NCBI GenBank assembly: GCA_031551125.1
Contig: JAVBOB010000009.1
Location: 62,001-126,000, forward strand
Origin: JAIRNF01 sp031551125
GTDB lineage: Bacteria > Bacteroidota > Bacteroidia > Bacteroidales > UBA932
Direction: 5' to 3'
DNA: 64,000 nucleotides
In this document: positions 53,264 through 61,022 of the stretch, in pieces
How the letters are laid out: the number at the start of each line of letters is the position of its first letter
Position numbering within the stretch: the stretch's first letter is position 1
Translations under genes and position numbers: made by a program
Notes under the pieces: model-generated
The model's input: the letters and a program-made list of their open reading frames with translations, nothing else
Told to the model about the DNA's origin: nothing
Databases searched by the model: none

Positions 53264-53330
53264 TTTTTGTGCTATTATTGATGAACAGTAAATCTAGGTT
53301 GATTTTATCCCCAACCCTCTAAAGGAGGCT

Positions 53331-53426
53331 TTTTCAACACATAGCTAAAGTCTTCTTTGAAGGGTAATCTTTTCTATTTACATTCTATGTGCTCCTATGT
53401 TTCCTACTGTGTCTATGTGTTGAAAA
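53331..53426. repeat. Inverted-repeat element, family CAACACATAG
   Basis: Perfect 14-bp ends TTTTCAACACATAG (53331-53344) and CTATGTGTTGAAAA (53413-53426). With the TCATTGCGAG element it fills most of the 305 bp before rnhA. Confidence 0.85.
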
Positions 53427-53506
53427 GATTCCCTTTAGGGTAAGAACTGTTGGTGCGAGATGATAAATAGAATTAGTAGCAGCTTGAATTAATAATCAAT
53501 AACCAC

Positions 53507-53989
53507 ATGCCCGACGTTAGCTTATATACCGATGGTGCGGCAAAAGGAAATCCCGGGCCCGGAGGTTACGGTGCTGTATTAATATCAGGTGCTCACAGAA
53601 AAGAGTTAGCCGACGGATACCGCCTGACCACCAACAACCGCATGGAATTACTTGCCGTAATTATAGGGCTGGAAGCGTTAAAGGTTGAGGGCTGTAACGT
53701 TACGGTTTACAGCGACTCGGAATATGTGGTAAATGCCGTTAGCAAAGGTTGGCTGTTTGGCTGGGAGCAAAAGCGGTTTAAAGACAAGAAAAACCCCGAC
53801 TTATGGATGCGCTTTCTGAAGATTTATCGCAAGCACAACGTAAAGTTTGTATGGGTAAAGGGGCATGCCGGACATCCGCTCAACGAGCGTTGCGACCAGC
53901 TGGCTGTTCAGGCATCAGGGTTTCCGAATTTAAAAGAAGATGAGGGATACCTACAATCGTTACAAAACGAAACAATCATAGGGGGCTAA
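53507..53989 (+). CDS. rnhA: Ribonuclease HI
   Basis: Degrades the RNA strand of RNA-DNA hybrids. The 160-residue chain has YTDGAAKGNPGPGG with the first Asp, NRMELLAVIIGLEAL with the Glu, YSDSEYVVNAV with the second Asp, and GHAGHPLNERCDQLA with the last acidic residue. The stop overlaps that of the convergent radC gene by 4 bp, so no terminator separates the two. Confidence 0.97.
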   Translation: MPDVSLYTDGAAKGNPGPGGYGAVLISGAHRKELADGYRLTTNNRMELLAVIIGLEALKVEGCNVTVYSDSEYVVNAVSKGWLFGWEQKRFKDKKNPDLWMRFLKIYRKHNVKFVWVKGHAGHPLNERCDQLAVQASGFPNLKEDEGYLQSLQNETIIGG

Positions 53990-54690
53990 AGCAATCCTTC
54001 CTCTGCAAAGCTATAGTAGCGGTCTCCCGCAATAATTACATGGTCTAGTAACGCAACTCCGAAAAAGTTTAATCCCTCCCTCAGCTTCTTGGTAATGTCT
54101 TTGTCGCTATCGCTGGGCGTAAGATTTCCTGAAGGATGGTTGTGAACCACAACTACGCTCGAAGCAAGCGTATCAATAGCCAGCTTAGCAACAATTCGAG
54201 GGTCAACAACGGTAGAGGATATTCCTCCCTGTCCAACCCGTCGTTTTTCTACAACCTTATTGGCTCGATTAAGCATCAACACCCAGAACTCTTCATGGCT
54301 TATATCCGCTAGCAAGGGGGTAAAAATTTGGGTAACATCAATTGCACCGGTAATGCTATCGGTGCTTTCTACCTTTTCGGCGCTTCTTCGTCTGCCCAAC
54401 TCCAGCGCGGCCATAATGGTAATAGCCCTTGCGTCTCCTATGCCCTTTACTTTTTTGAAATCGGTAAGCGATTTCTTGCCTAGCTCTTTTAAATCGTTTT
54501 TGGTAATGGCTAAAAGCCGTTTGGCGACATCAACAGCGGTTTCCGTTTTGGTTCCCGAGCCTAGCAGTATGGCAATGAGTTCAGCGTTGCTAAGCAGCTG
54601 TGCTCCTTTATCACGCAGCTTCTCTCGTGGCCTATCATCGGTATCCCAATCTTTTATTGTCAGCTTCTGTGGTTCGGGCTTGCTGTCCAT
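53986..54690 (-). CDS. radC: RadC family JAB-domain protein
   Basis: A 234-residue protein with an N-terminal UPF0758 helix-hairpin-helix region (KKVKGIGDARAITIMAA, in the part FKKVKGIGDAR) and a C-terminal JAB/MPN metalloprotease-like domain with VVVHNHPSGNLTPSDSD. Despite its name, a role in DNA repair is not established; relatives occur on mobile elements. It is convergent with rnhA, with a 4-bp overlap of the stops. The tRNA-Ala terminator lies just upstream. Confidence 0.93.
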   Translation of the reverse strand: MDSKPEPQKLTIKDWDTDDRPREKLRDKGAQLLSNAELIAILLGSGTKTETAVDVAKRLLAITKNDLKELGKKSLTDFKKVKGIGDARAITIMAALELGRRRSAEKVESTDSITGAIDVTQIFTPLLADISHEEFWVLMLNRANKVVEKRRVGQGGISSTVVDPRIVAKLAIDTLASSVVVVHNHPSGNLTPSDSDKDITKKLREGLNFFGVALLDHVIIAGDRYYSFAEEGLL

Positions 54691-54758
54691 TATTCTTAGG
54701 TAGTTTTATGGCTAAGCAAAAGTAACGTTTATCTGTTAGCTAACGATGGGTGGAAAAT

Positions 54759-54788
54759 AAAAAGCACCTGAACACTCAGGTGCTTTTT
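54759..54788 (-). terminator. Terminator of tRNA-Ala
   Basis: AAAAAGCACCTGA, ACAC, TCAGGTGCTTTTT, with T-tails on both strands. Confidence 0.9.
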
Positions 54789-54789
54789 G

Positions 54790-54863
54790 TGGAGCATGTC
54801 GGAATCGAACCGACGACCTTTTGCATGCCATGCAAACGCTCTAGCCAACTGAGCTAATACCCC
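54790..54863 (-). tRNA. tRNA-Ala (GGC)
   Basis: A 74-nt cloverleaf on the minus strand: acceptor GGGGTAT/ATGCTCC containing the G3-U70 pair recognised by alanyl-tRNA synthetase, D-arm GCTCAGTTGGCTAGAGC, anticodon stem TTTGC/GCAAA with loop ATGGCAT (anticodon GGC), T-loop TTCGATT. Discriminator is A, with no encoded CCA. Confidence 0.95.
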
Positions 54864-54899
54864 TTTTTCATTTTATCATTGCATCGGGAAACGCAGCAG

Positions 54900-54907
54900 C
54901 AAAGGTA
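54900..54907 (-). promoter_or_regulatory. -7 box (TACCTTTG) for tRNA-Ala
   Basis: CAAAGGTA on the plus strand, 37 bp upstream of the tRNA on the minus strand. Confidence 0.65.
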
Positions 54908-54999
54908 CAACAAAAAACGGTTTGCGCAATGCTTGGTCTTCAAAATAGCCACTTGAGCGTTTAGTCAGAGGAACTACCTATTGCGGGCTGGAAGCCCAA

Positions 55000-55170
55000 C
55001 TTACTTCAGCCCAATGCAGCGCGTTGGGTTTAAAGGCAATTGCTGGCCGTTGTTTTGCGCGCGAGAATGGTTGTTGTCTCGAAGAGTGTATGGTGCTTCG
55101 CGCGCCATGCAGCTATTGCCGCTATGTTACCCCAAGGCGTCGCTACGCTCTGCCGTTGGGCTGAAGTAAG
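55000..55170. repeat. GC-rich element with 15-bp perfect inverted ends
   Basis: Ends CTTACTTCAGCCCAA (55000-55014) and TTGGGCTGAAGTAAG (55156-55170) enclose 141 bp of unusually GC-rich DNA with runs like GCGCGCGAG and TTCGCGCGCC. Short open frames cross it but look like no protein. The rest of 54908-55337 holds nothing recognisable. Confidence 0.75.
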
Positions 55171-55337
55171 CTGCCACATTGTGGCGTTCTTTCACTTCTA
55201 TCAAGCGACTTATTCCGGCACTCCAACGCTTTAATCTTTTGGCATGGTTTTTGATTTTGACTGAATATAGATAAGACTCAACATTTTGCACGGCCGGCAG
55301 AATTAGGTCTCCACACCTAAAAAACAAACAAATCGCC

Positions 55338-56033
55338 ATGAAAGCAAAAAAAACAAACAAGGCAAGCTTGGAAAACAAGAAAGGTCTATTCGTTGAAATA
55401 GGTCTTGTTACCGCCTTAGCGCTTATGCTGGTCGCATTTAGCTGGTCGTCAAAAGAAAGCGGTAAACCGATATTACAGGGTACTACAGTTGACGTACCTG
55501 TTGATTGGAACCAGCTGATTGACTTGCCGGAAAATGCTACGCCACCTCCACCGGTTCCGGTTATATCAGATATACTACTTATTACCAGTGACCCTAACCT
55601 GCCAAGCACAACACCGAATTTCTTTAATCCGGAAGATACGGGTGATCCAATCGTTTTTGTTCCATATATGGCTCCAAAACGAATTGTTGACACCATTGTT
55701 GATGTGGGCGACCCCGACATTACGGTTGTACAGGAAAAGCCAACCTTTATGGGTGGTGACTATACTACTTTCCCCAAATGGGTTCAGCAAAATGTAGTAT
55801 ATCCACAAATTGCTGTAGAGACCGGGCAGGACGGAAAGGTTTTCCTACGGTTCAGAATTGGGAAAGATGGCAAAGTGGGTGATGTTCAGGTGGTAAGAAG
55901 CGTATCTCCGGCATTGGATGCTGAAGCTGTTCGGGTTATCCTGTCATCTCCAAAGTGGACCGCAGCAAGACAGAACAATAAGCCTGTAGCCGTATTCTTT
56001 ACCATGCCGGTAACCTTTAGGTTACAACATTAA
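55338..56033 (+). CDS. TonB family protein (first paralogue)
   Basis: A 231-residue protein with a cytoplasmic basic start (MKAKKTNKASLENKKG), one membrane helix (about 18-38), a Pro-rich periplasmic stretch (ATPPPPVPV), and a C-terminal TonB domain (about 140-231) with MGGD, YPQIAVETGQDGKVFLRFRI, VVRSVSPALDAEAVRV and SPKWTAARQ. TonB carries proton-motive energy from ExbB/ExbD to outer-membrane receptors. No exbB or exbD is nearby, so the partner complex is elsewhere or the role differs. Confidence 0.9.
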   Translation: MKAKKTNKASLENKKGLFVEIGLVTALALMLVAFSWSSKESGKPILQGTTVDVPVDWNQLIDLPENATPPPPVPVISDILLITSDPNLPSTTPNFFNPEDTGDPIVFVPYMAPKRIVDTIVDVGDPDITVVQEKPTFMGGDYTTFPKWVQQNVVYPQIAVETGQDGKVFLRFRIGKDGKVGDVQVVRSVSPALDAEAVRVILSSPKWTAARQNNKPVAVFFTMPVTFRLQH

Positions 56034-56083
56034 AACATTTAAGGAGCAAAACACAATTATTAACGCTTTTTATGGCCGACAGC

Positions 56084-56113
56084 TTGCTTGTATTATAAAA
56101 TCCACTATATTTG
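56084..56113 (+). promoter_or_regulatory. Promoter for the second tonB paralogue
   Basis: TTG at 56084-56086 (19-bp spacer) and TATATTTG at 56106-56113. The leader before the ATG is about 100 nt. Confidence 0.55.
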
Positions 56114-56220
56114 CCATCTCTATCGTAAGTAAGAGGGTTAGTACAAAGAGTTATAGGCTACAAATCAGTATAGAACCTAACAACATTGAAAATACTCATT
56201 GCCTAAATCAAATAATTGCC

Positions 56221-56919
56221 ATGGAAGCAAAAAAAACAAAAAAAGCCGATTTAGAAAACAAAAAAGGTCTATTTATTGAGATCGGTTTAATTGCAGCGCT
56301 TGTGCTTATGATTGTTGCGTTCAATTGGTCATCAAGCGGAGAGAAAAAATCTACTCTTGTTGATAATACAGCACAAGCAGGTGAAGAAGAAATTATTCCC
56401 ATCACTGAGGAAATACAAACACCTCCTCCGGTAGCTGTTGAGGTTCCGGTTGTTTCTGACCAAATGGTGATTGTAGATAACAACTTGGATATTAACTCGG
56501 CTAACCTATTCTCATCAGAGGATAACTCAAAGTTTGCTGTGGCAGAAGTTCCTTACGTAGCTGCAAAGCAGGCTGTAGCAGTAGAGGTTGTTGAGGAAGA
56601 CATTGAATACGCCGTTGTACAAGAAAAGCCCCTATTTATGGGTGGTGATGCCAACGGATTTACCGCATGGGTTAACAAGCAAATTGTTTATCCTCAGGTT
56701 GCTCAGGAAAACGGAATTTCAGGAAGAGTTATTCTTCAGTTCAGAATTGCTCCTGATGGTTCGTTAACCAACATTAAGGTGCTTAGAAGTGTTGACCCTG
56801 CGTTGGATAAAGAAGCTGTTCGCGTAGTTTCCATGTCTCCGAAGTGGTCTCCCGGAAAGCAACACAATAAAGCCATCGGGGTTGTTTACCGTTTCCCTGT
56901 AAACTTCGAGCTTAAGTAA
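56221..56919 (+). CDS. TonB family protein (second paralogue)
   Basis: A 232-residue paralogue of the gene just upstream: the N terminus (MEAKKTKKADLENKKGLF) and the membrane helix are almost the same, and the C-terminal domain shows MGGDANGFTAWVNKQIVYPQ, VLRSVDPALDKEAVRV and SPKWSPGKQ. The middle Pro/Val/Glu-rich region differs in length and charge (more acidic). This points to a tandem duplication with divergence in the periplasmic spacer. It has its own promoter and terminator, so it is regulated separately. Confidence 0.9.
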   Translation: MEAKKTKKADLENKKGLFIEIGLIAALVLMIVAFNWSSSGEKKSTLVDNTAQAGEEEIIPITEEIQTPPPVAVEVPVVSDQMVIVDNNLDINSANLFSSEDNSKFAVAEVPYVAAKQAVAVEVVEEDIEYAVVQEKPLFMGGDANGFTAWVNKQIVYPQVAQENGISGRVILQFRIAPDGSLTNIKVLRSVDPALDKEAVRVVSMSPKWSPGKQHNKAIGVVYRFPVNFELK

Positions 56920-56946
56920 AAAATCACGGGCAGAATGCCTACATAT

Positions 56947-56975
56947 AAAAAAGCCCACCTTGCGTGGGTTTTTTG
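56947..56975 (+). terminator. Terminator of the second tonB gene
   Basis: GCCCACC, TTGC, GTGGG and a TTTTTTG tail. Confidence 0.85.
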
Positions 56976-57005
56976 TTTTATACATAACCACAAAAAGTAA
57001 TAAGT

Positions 57006-57659
57006 ATGGCAGAACTCATTCAAGCGGTTACCGGTTGGTACATGGCAAATCTTAACTACTTTACCATAACATTGCTAATGGCAGTAGAGAGTTCGTTTAT
57101 TCCCTTTCCATCCGAAGTGGTAATTCCTCCGGCAGCATGGAAGGCAGCCGAAGGAGATTTGAATATTGTACTGGTTGTTGTTTTTGGAACTATTGGCTCA
57201 ATAATAGGTGCGCTAATCAACTATTATATAGCGTTGTGGATAGGTAGGCCATTAGTTTACCGCTTTGCCGATAGCCGATTGGGACGTTTATGCCTGCTTG
57301 ATTCGACCAAGGTTAAAAAGGCCGAAGACTTTTTCATCAGAAACGGAAATGTTTCTACTCTTGTGGGACGGTTAATTCCGGGTGTTCGGCAGCTGATATC
57401 TGTTCCCGCCGGATTAGTTCGGATGAATATTAAAAGTTTCCTTATATATACTGCCATTGGTGCGGGAATATGGAACATTGTGCTTGCGGCAATAGGCTAC
57501 TTTGCACAAGGCCAGTCAGATATAGTTGAGAGATACAATACGGAAATTTCCATTGTAGTTGTTGTACTGGTTGTTCTGTTTATAGCTTACATGGTTTACA
57601 GAGGATTTTTCAAAAAGAAAAAGGTAGCCAACATAAATGAGAATAACGAACAGGAATAA
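57006..57659 (+). CDS. DedA family membrane protein
   Basis: A 217-residue inner-membrane protein of the DedA/SNARE-associated family, implicated in recycling of undecaprenyl phosphate or other lipid carriers. The hallmarks are visible: the acidic membrane residue in ESSFIPFPSEVVIPPAAW, and GRLIPGVRQLISVPAGLVRM. Four to five hydrophobic segments follow, with a Lys-rich C terminus. It is monocistronic and closed by a terminator at 57688. Confidence 0.93.
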   Translation: MAELIQAVTGWYMANLNYFTITLLMAVESSFIPFPSEVVIPPAAWKAAEGDLNIVLVVVFGTIGSIIGALINYYIALWIGRPLVYRFADSRLGRLCLLDSTKVKKAEDFFIRNGNVSTLVGRLIPGVRQLISVPAGLVRMNIKSFLIYTAIGAGIWNIVLAAIGYFAQGQSDIVERYNTEISIVVVVLVVLFIAYMVYRGFFKKKKVANINENNEQE

Positions 57660-57687
57660 CCGTACTTATTAAGTAAAATATCGCCAG

Positions 57688-57717
57688 CAAAGCCGTTTTT
57701 AGCGGCTTTGTTTTTTT
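57688..57717 (+). terminator. Terminator of the dedA-family gene
   Basis: CAAAGCCG, loop, CGGCTTTG, then seven Ts. Confidence 0.9.
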
Positions 57718-57719
57718 AA

Positions 57720-57992
57720 ATACCATGTCGGTTTCCCTCAGAAGCTTAACAGAAATGATTTCATTATGTGTTAATTTTTGTGCTTTTAGGGTGTTTTTTG
57801 GCTTTCCATAACTTGATATAGCTCTTCTTGTAAAGAAGCTGACTACTAGAACAGAATACTCGTTCGTTAATATTCTGTTGATAAATACGACCAACAAATT
57901 AGACTAAGGAATCGTTTATAGTCGTAAACTTGTTTTCACAATTTGAATACTTCTGCCCCCTACCGCAATGATTATATTTCGGTAGGTTTTTT
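57720..57992 (+). ncRNA. Candidate structured non-coding RNA or leader ahead of nrdJ
   Basis: About 270 bp between two terminators, without a gene. It contains CTTCT/AGAAG (57824-57839), an 8-bp hairpin ACAGAATA/TATTCTGT (57851-57858, 57871-57878), GTTTA/TAAAC (57914-57929), and finally a terminator CCTACCG/CGGTAGG with TTTTTT (57959-57992). A terminator 100 bp upstream of nrdJ with nothing to terminate suggests either a small RNA or an attenuated leader. I found no B12-box-like sequence and no certain promoter. Confidence 0.35.
57959..57992 (+). terminator. Terminator or attenuator upstream of nrdJ
   Basis: CCTACCG, 14-nt loop, CGGTAGG, TTTTTT. Confidence 0.75.
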
Positions 57993-58095
57993 GCCTTAAG
58001 TAATGAGTATAGGGTAAGCGGTTGTTACGCTTTGCACTATTCGGAGCACAATTTGAATGAAAACAAAAGTATAATTATATAATCTCTACAAGATA

Positions 58096-60663
58096 ATGAG
58101 CCCTAAGGAAGTAAAGCAGGAAAAGGTTGGGAACAACGAAAAAAAAACGTACACTTATGATGAGGCCTTAGCTGCCAGCAAGGATTACTTTAAAGGTGAT
58201 GAGCTGGCTGCAACGGTATGGCTGAGCAAGTACGCGCTGAAGGATTCGTTTGGTAATATCTACGAATGCACGCCGGACGATATGATTTATCGGTTGGCCA
58301 AAGAGTTTGCCCGCATTGAAAGCAAATACCCAAACCCTATTTCAGAGGGTGCGCTGTATGAAGTTCTACGCGACTTTAAGTATATTGTACCTCAGGGTGG
58401 CCCAATGACGGGAATAGGCAACAGCTATCAGGTAGCTTCGCTATCAAACTGCTTTGTGATTGGACACCAAAATCCGGCTGATTCTTATGGTGGAATTATG
58501 CGGTTGGATGAAGAGCAGGTACAGCTGATGAAGCGCCGCGGCGGTGTGGGGCACGACCTTTCACACATTCGCCCTACCGGAAGTCCGGTAATGAATAGCG
58601 CGTTGAACTCTACCGGTATAGTTCCCTTCATGGAAAGGTACTCTAACTCTACCCGTGAGGTTGCAATGGACGGGCGGCGTGGTGCGCTAATGCTTTCCAT
58701 ATCTATTAAGCATCCCGATGCAGAGCGGTTTATCGATGCTAAAATGGAAACCGGGAAAGTAACCGGAGCCAACGTATCGGTAAAAGTTGACGATGATTTT
58801 ATGCGCTGCGTAGTTAGTGGGAAGCCATACACCCAACAATACCCTATTGATAGCAAAGAGCCCAAGTACCAAATTGAGATAGATGCTCAGCAGCTTTGGA
58901 AAAAAATTATACATAACGCATGGAAATCGGCAGAGCCCGGCATCCTATTTTGGGATACGATTATTCGCGAGTCTGTTCCCGATTGCTATGCAGATTTAGG
59001 TTATAAAACGGTATCAACTAACCCATGCGGAGAAATACCCCTTTGTCCTTATGACAGCTGTCGGCTTATTGCCATCAACCTATACAGCTATGTTGAAAAT
59101 CCGTTTGCAAAGAACGCGTCATTTAACATGGAGCTGTTTAAGAAACACGTTGCCATTGCAATGCGCATGATGGATGACCTTATTGACCTTGAGCTGGAAA
59201 AAATAGATGCCATTCTTGCTAAAATTATTAACGACCCCGAAGACGAAACGATTAAGCGGGTTGAACGCGAGTTATGGGAAAAAATCAAGGAAAAGGCTAT
59301 CAATGGTCGTCGTACAGGTTTAGGTATTACGGCAGAAGGAGATATGTTAGCGGCACTGGGCATCCGCTACGGTTCCGATGAAGGAATTGACTTTGCCGTA
59401 GAAATACAAAAAACGTTGGCAGTAGAGGCCTATAGGGCATCAACCGTAATGGCTAAGGAGCGTGGTGCGTTCCCTATTTATGATGCCAAGCGTGAAGAGC
59501 ATAACCCCATGATTATGCGTGTTGCAAAGGAGGATGAAGAGCTATATGAAGATATGGCTCGTTACGGAAGGCGTAACATTTCCATGCTTACCATTGCTCC
59601 TACCGGTACTACCAGCATGATGACGCAAACCACATCGGGCATAGAGCCGGTATTTTTACCCTTTTATAAGCGTCGCCGTAAGGTAAACCCCAACGATAAG
59701 AATGTAAAGGTTACTTACATTGATGAGGTTGGTGATAAGTGGGAGGAATATTTCCTTTTCCATCACAAGTTTCTTACTTGGTGTGAGGTAAACGGCTATA
59801 ATCGTGAAGAGGTAATAACCTCTGATGAAAAACAGCTGGAAGATTTGGTAAAGAAATCACCTTACTATAAGGCAACGTCTGACGATGTGGACTGGGTGAG
59901 CAAGGTAAAAATGCAGGGAAAAATGCAAAAGTGGGTTGACCACTCCATCAGCGTTACCGTAAACCTGCCGGCCGACATTAGCGAAACAATGGTTGCCGAG
60001 GTATATAAAACTGCATGGGAAAGTGGTTGTAAGGGTATTACCGTTTATCGTGATGGTTCTCGTTCCGGCGTTTTGGTATCGAATAAAGAAAAGAAAGAAG
60101 GTGATAGTGGCGCAATGCCATCAAAACGCCCCGAAGGCTTAGATGCTGAAGTTATTCGCTTCAAAAACGGTAATGAGCAGTGGATTGCGCTGGTAGGTCT
60201 ATATAATAATCGACCCTACGAAGTGTTTACCGGTTTGGTTGATGAGGACATTCGCCCTATTCCGCGTACGGTAACCATGGGTAAAATTCTTAAGGTAAAA
60301 GAGCCCAACGGTACTACTCGCTACGATTTCCAGTGGATTGATAAGTTTGGCTATACCAATACGCTGGGAGGTATATCTCACATGTTCAACAAAGAGTACT
60401 GGAACTACGCCAAGCTTATATCGGGTGTGCTTCGTAACGGTATGCCGATACTTGACGTTGTAAACTTGGTATCGGGTTTGGAACTTGATAGTGAAACGAT
60501 CAATACATGGAAGAACGGTGTTGAACGGGCGCTTAAACGCTATATTCCCAACGGGACTAAGGGCGAAACGGGGCAAACCTGCGGCAAATGCGGTTCAGAT
60601 ACGCTTGTTTATCAAGAAGGGTGCTTAAATTGCCTAAGCTGCGGCTATTCTCAATGCGGATAA
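58096..60663 (+). CDS. nrdJ: Class II (adenosylcobalamin-dependent) ribonucleoside-diphosphate reductase
   Basis: Makes deoxyribonucleotides using a B12-derived radical, without oxygen dependence. The 855-residue chain has the cysteine in SLSNCFVIGHQ, KRRGGVGHDLSHIRP, the NPCGEIPL radical-site motif, LTIAPTGTTSMM, and a C-terminal zinc-ribbon-like tail (CGKCGS and CLNCLSCGY). An ATP-cone domain is not obvious at the N terminus. It is monocistronic, between a terminator-like leader and a strong terminator. No cobalamin riboswitch was recognised upstream. Confidence 0.95.
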   Translation: MSPKEVKQEKVGNNEKKTYTYDEALAASKDYFKGDELAATVWLSKYALKDSFGNIYECTPDDMIYRLAKEFARIESKYPNPISEGALYEVLRDFKYIVPQGGPMTGIGNSYQVASLSNCFVIGHQNPADSYGGIMRLDEEQVQLMKRRGGVGHDLSHIRPTGSPVMNSALNSTGIVPFMERYSNSTREVAMDGRRGALMLSISIKHPDAERFIDAKMETGKVTGANVSVKVDDDFMRCVVSGKPYTQQYPIDSKEPKYQIEIDAQQLWKKIIHNAWKSAEPGILFWDTIIRESVPDCYADLGYKTVSTNPCGEIPLCPYDSCRLIAINLYSYVENPFAKNASFNMELFKKHVAIAMRMMDDLIDLELEKIDAILAKIINDPEDETIKRVERELWEKIKEKAINGRRTGLGITAEGDMLAALGIRYGSDEGIDFAVEIQKTLAVEAYRASTVMAKERGAFPIYDAKREEHNPMIMRVAKEDEELYEDMARYGRRNISMLTIAPTGTTSMMTQTTSGIEPVFLPFYKRRRKVNPNDKNVKVTYIDEVGDKWEEYFLFHHKFLTWCEVNGYNREEVITSDEKQLEDLVKKSPYYKATSDDVDWVSKVKMQGKMQKWVDHSISVTVNLPADISETMVAEVYKTAWESGCKGITVYRDGSRSGVLVSNKEKKEGDSGAMPSKRPEGLDAEVIRFKNGNEQWIALVGLYNNRPYEVFTGLVDEDIRPIPRTVTMGKILKVKEPNGTTRYDFQWIDKFGYTNTLGGISHMFNKEYWNYAKLISGVLRNGMPILDVVNLVSGLELDSETINTWKNGVERALKRYIPNGTKGETGQTCGKCGSDTLVYQEGCLNCLSCGYSQCG

Positions 60664-60680
60664 GCTAGCGTAGATAAAAT

Positions 60681-60726
60681 AAAAATAGCGAACGACGGAT
60701 TAATTAATCCGCCGTTCGCTATTTTT
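60681..60726. terminator. Terminator of nrdJ
   Basis: Arms of 23 nt with one mismatch: AAAAATAGCGAACG(A)CGGATTAA / TTAATCCG(C)CGTTCGCTATTTTT, given here in halves. Confidence 0.9.
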
Positions 60727-60984
60727 ATTGAATGAAATAATCTGCTGTATATTTACTTCAGTGAGAGCTAGTAGGTTGTCAAAACCTGTTAGATCCGCTT
60801 TTATAGCTAAGTCAACCAAGCGTTTAAAAATTTGAACGGGTTTATTGCCCGCAGCCACCTCCAGAAGAAACGGGTAAAACACAACGAAGCATAAATTTAT
60901 TACATATTGTTAAATATAGGGGTGAACAAGGAGCATGTTGCGTTGTTTAACAAAACGATAAAATGCGGGCTAGCCATCCGATTG
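60727..60984. other. Intergenic stretch, no gene seen
   Basis: Contains a degraded AACAGGTT-family copy (TAGGTTGTCAAAACCTGTTA at about 60772-60791) and otherwise nothing I recognise. Confidence 0.6.
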
Positions 60985-60992
60985 TACTTTTG
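60985..60992 (+). promoter_or_regulatory. -7 box (TACTTTTG) for the porE-like/porP pair
   Basis: A perfect TAnnTTTG match 31 bp before the ATG. Confidence 0.55.
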
Positions 60993-61022
60993 ACCCTCCT
61001 GTTTCACTATTGGGAATGATAT

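Noticed and set aside
14953..53426. CRISPR array made of the CACATAG or TCATTGCGAG repeats
   Set aside because: Copies are dispersed singly across tens of kilobases, inverted rather than direct, with no regular spacers and no cas genes.
53986..54690. radC as a marker of an integrated mobile element
   Set aside because: It is convergent with rnhA in a normal core context, and no integrase, relaxase or plasmid genes are near.
54981..55234. Two overlapping open frames of 62 and 64 codons
   Set aside because: They lie in the inverted-repeat element at 55000-55170; the translations look like no protein and have no start signals.
57660..58095. Cobalamin riboswitch upstream of nrdJ
   Set aside because: No B12-box-like sequence or matching stems were found by eye.
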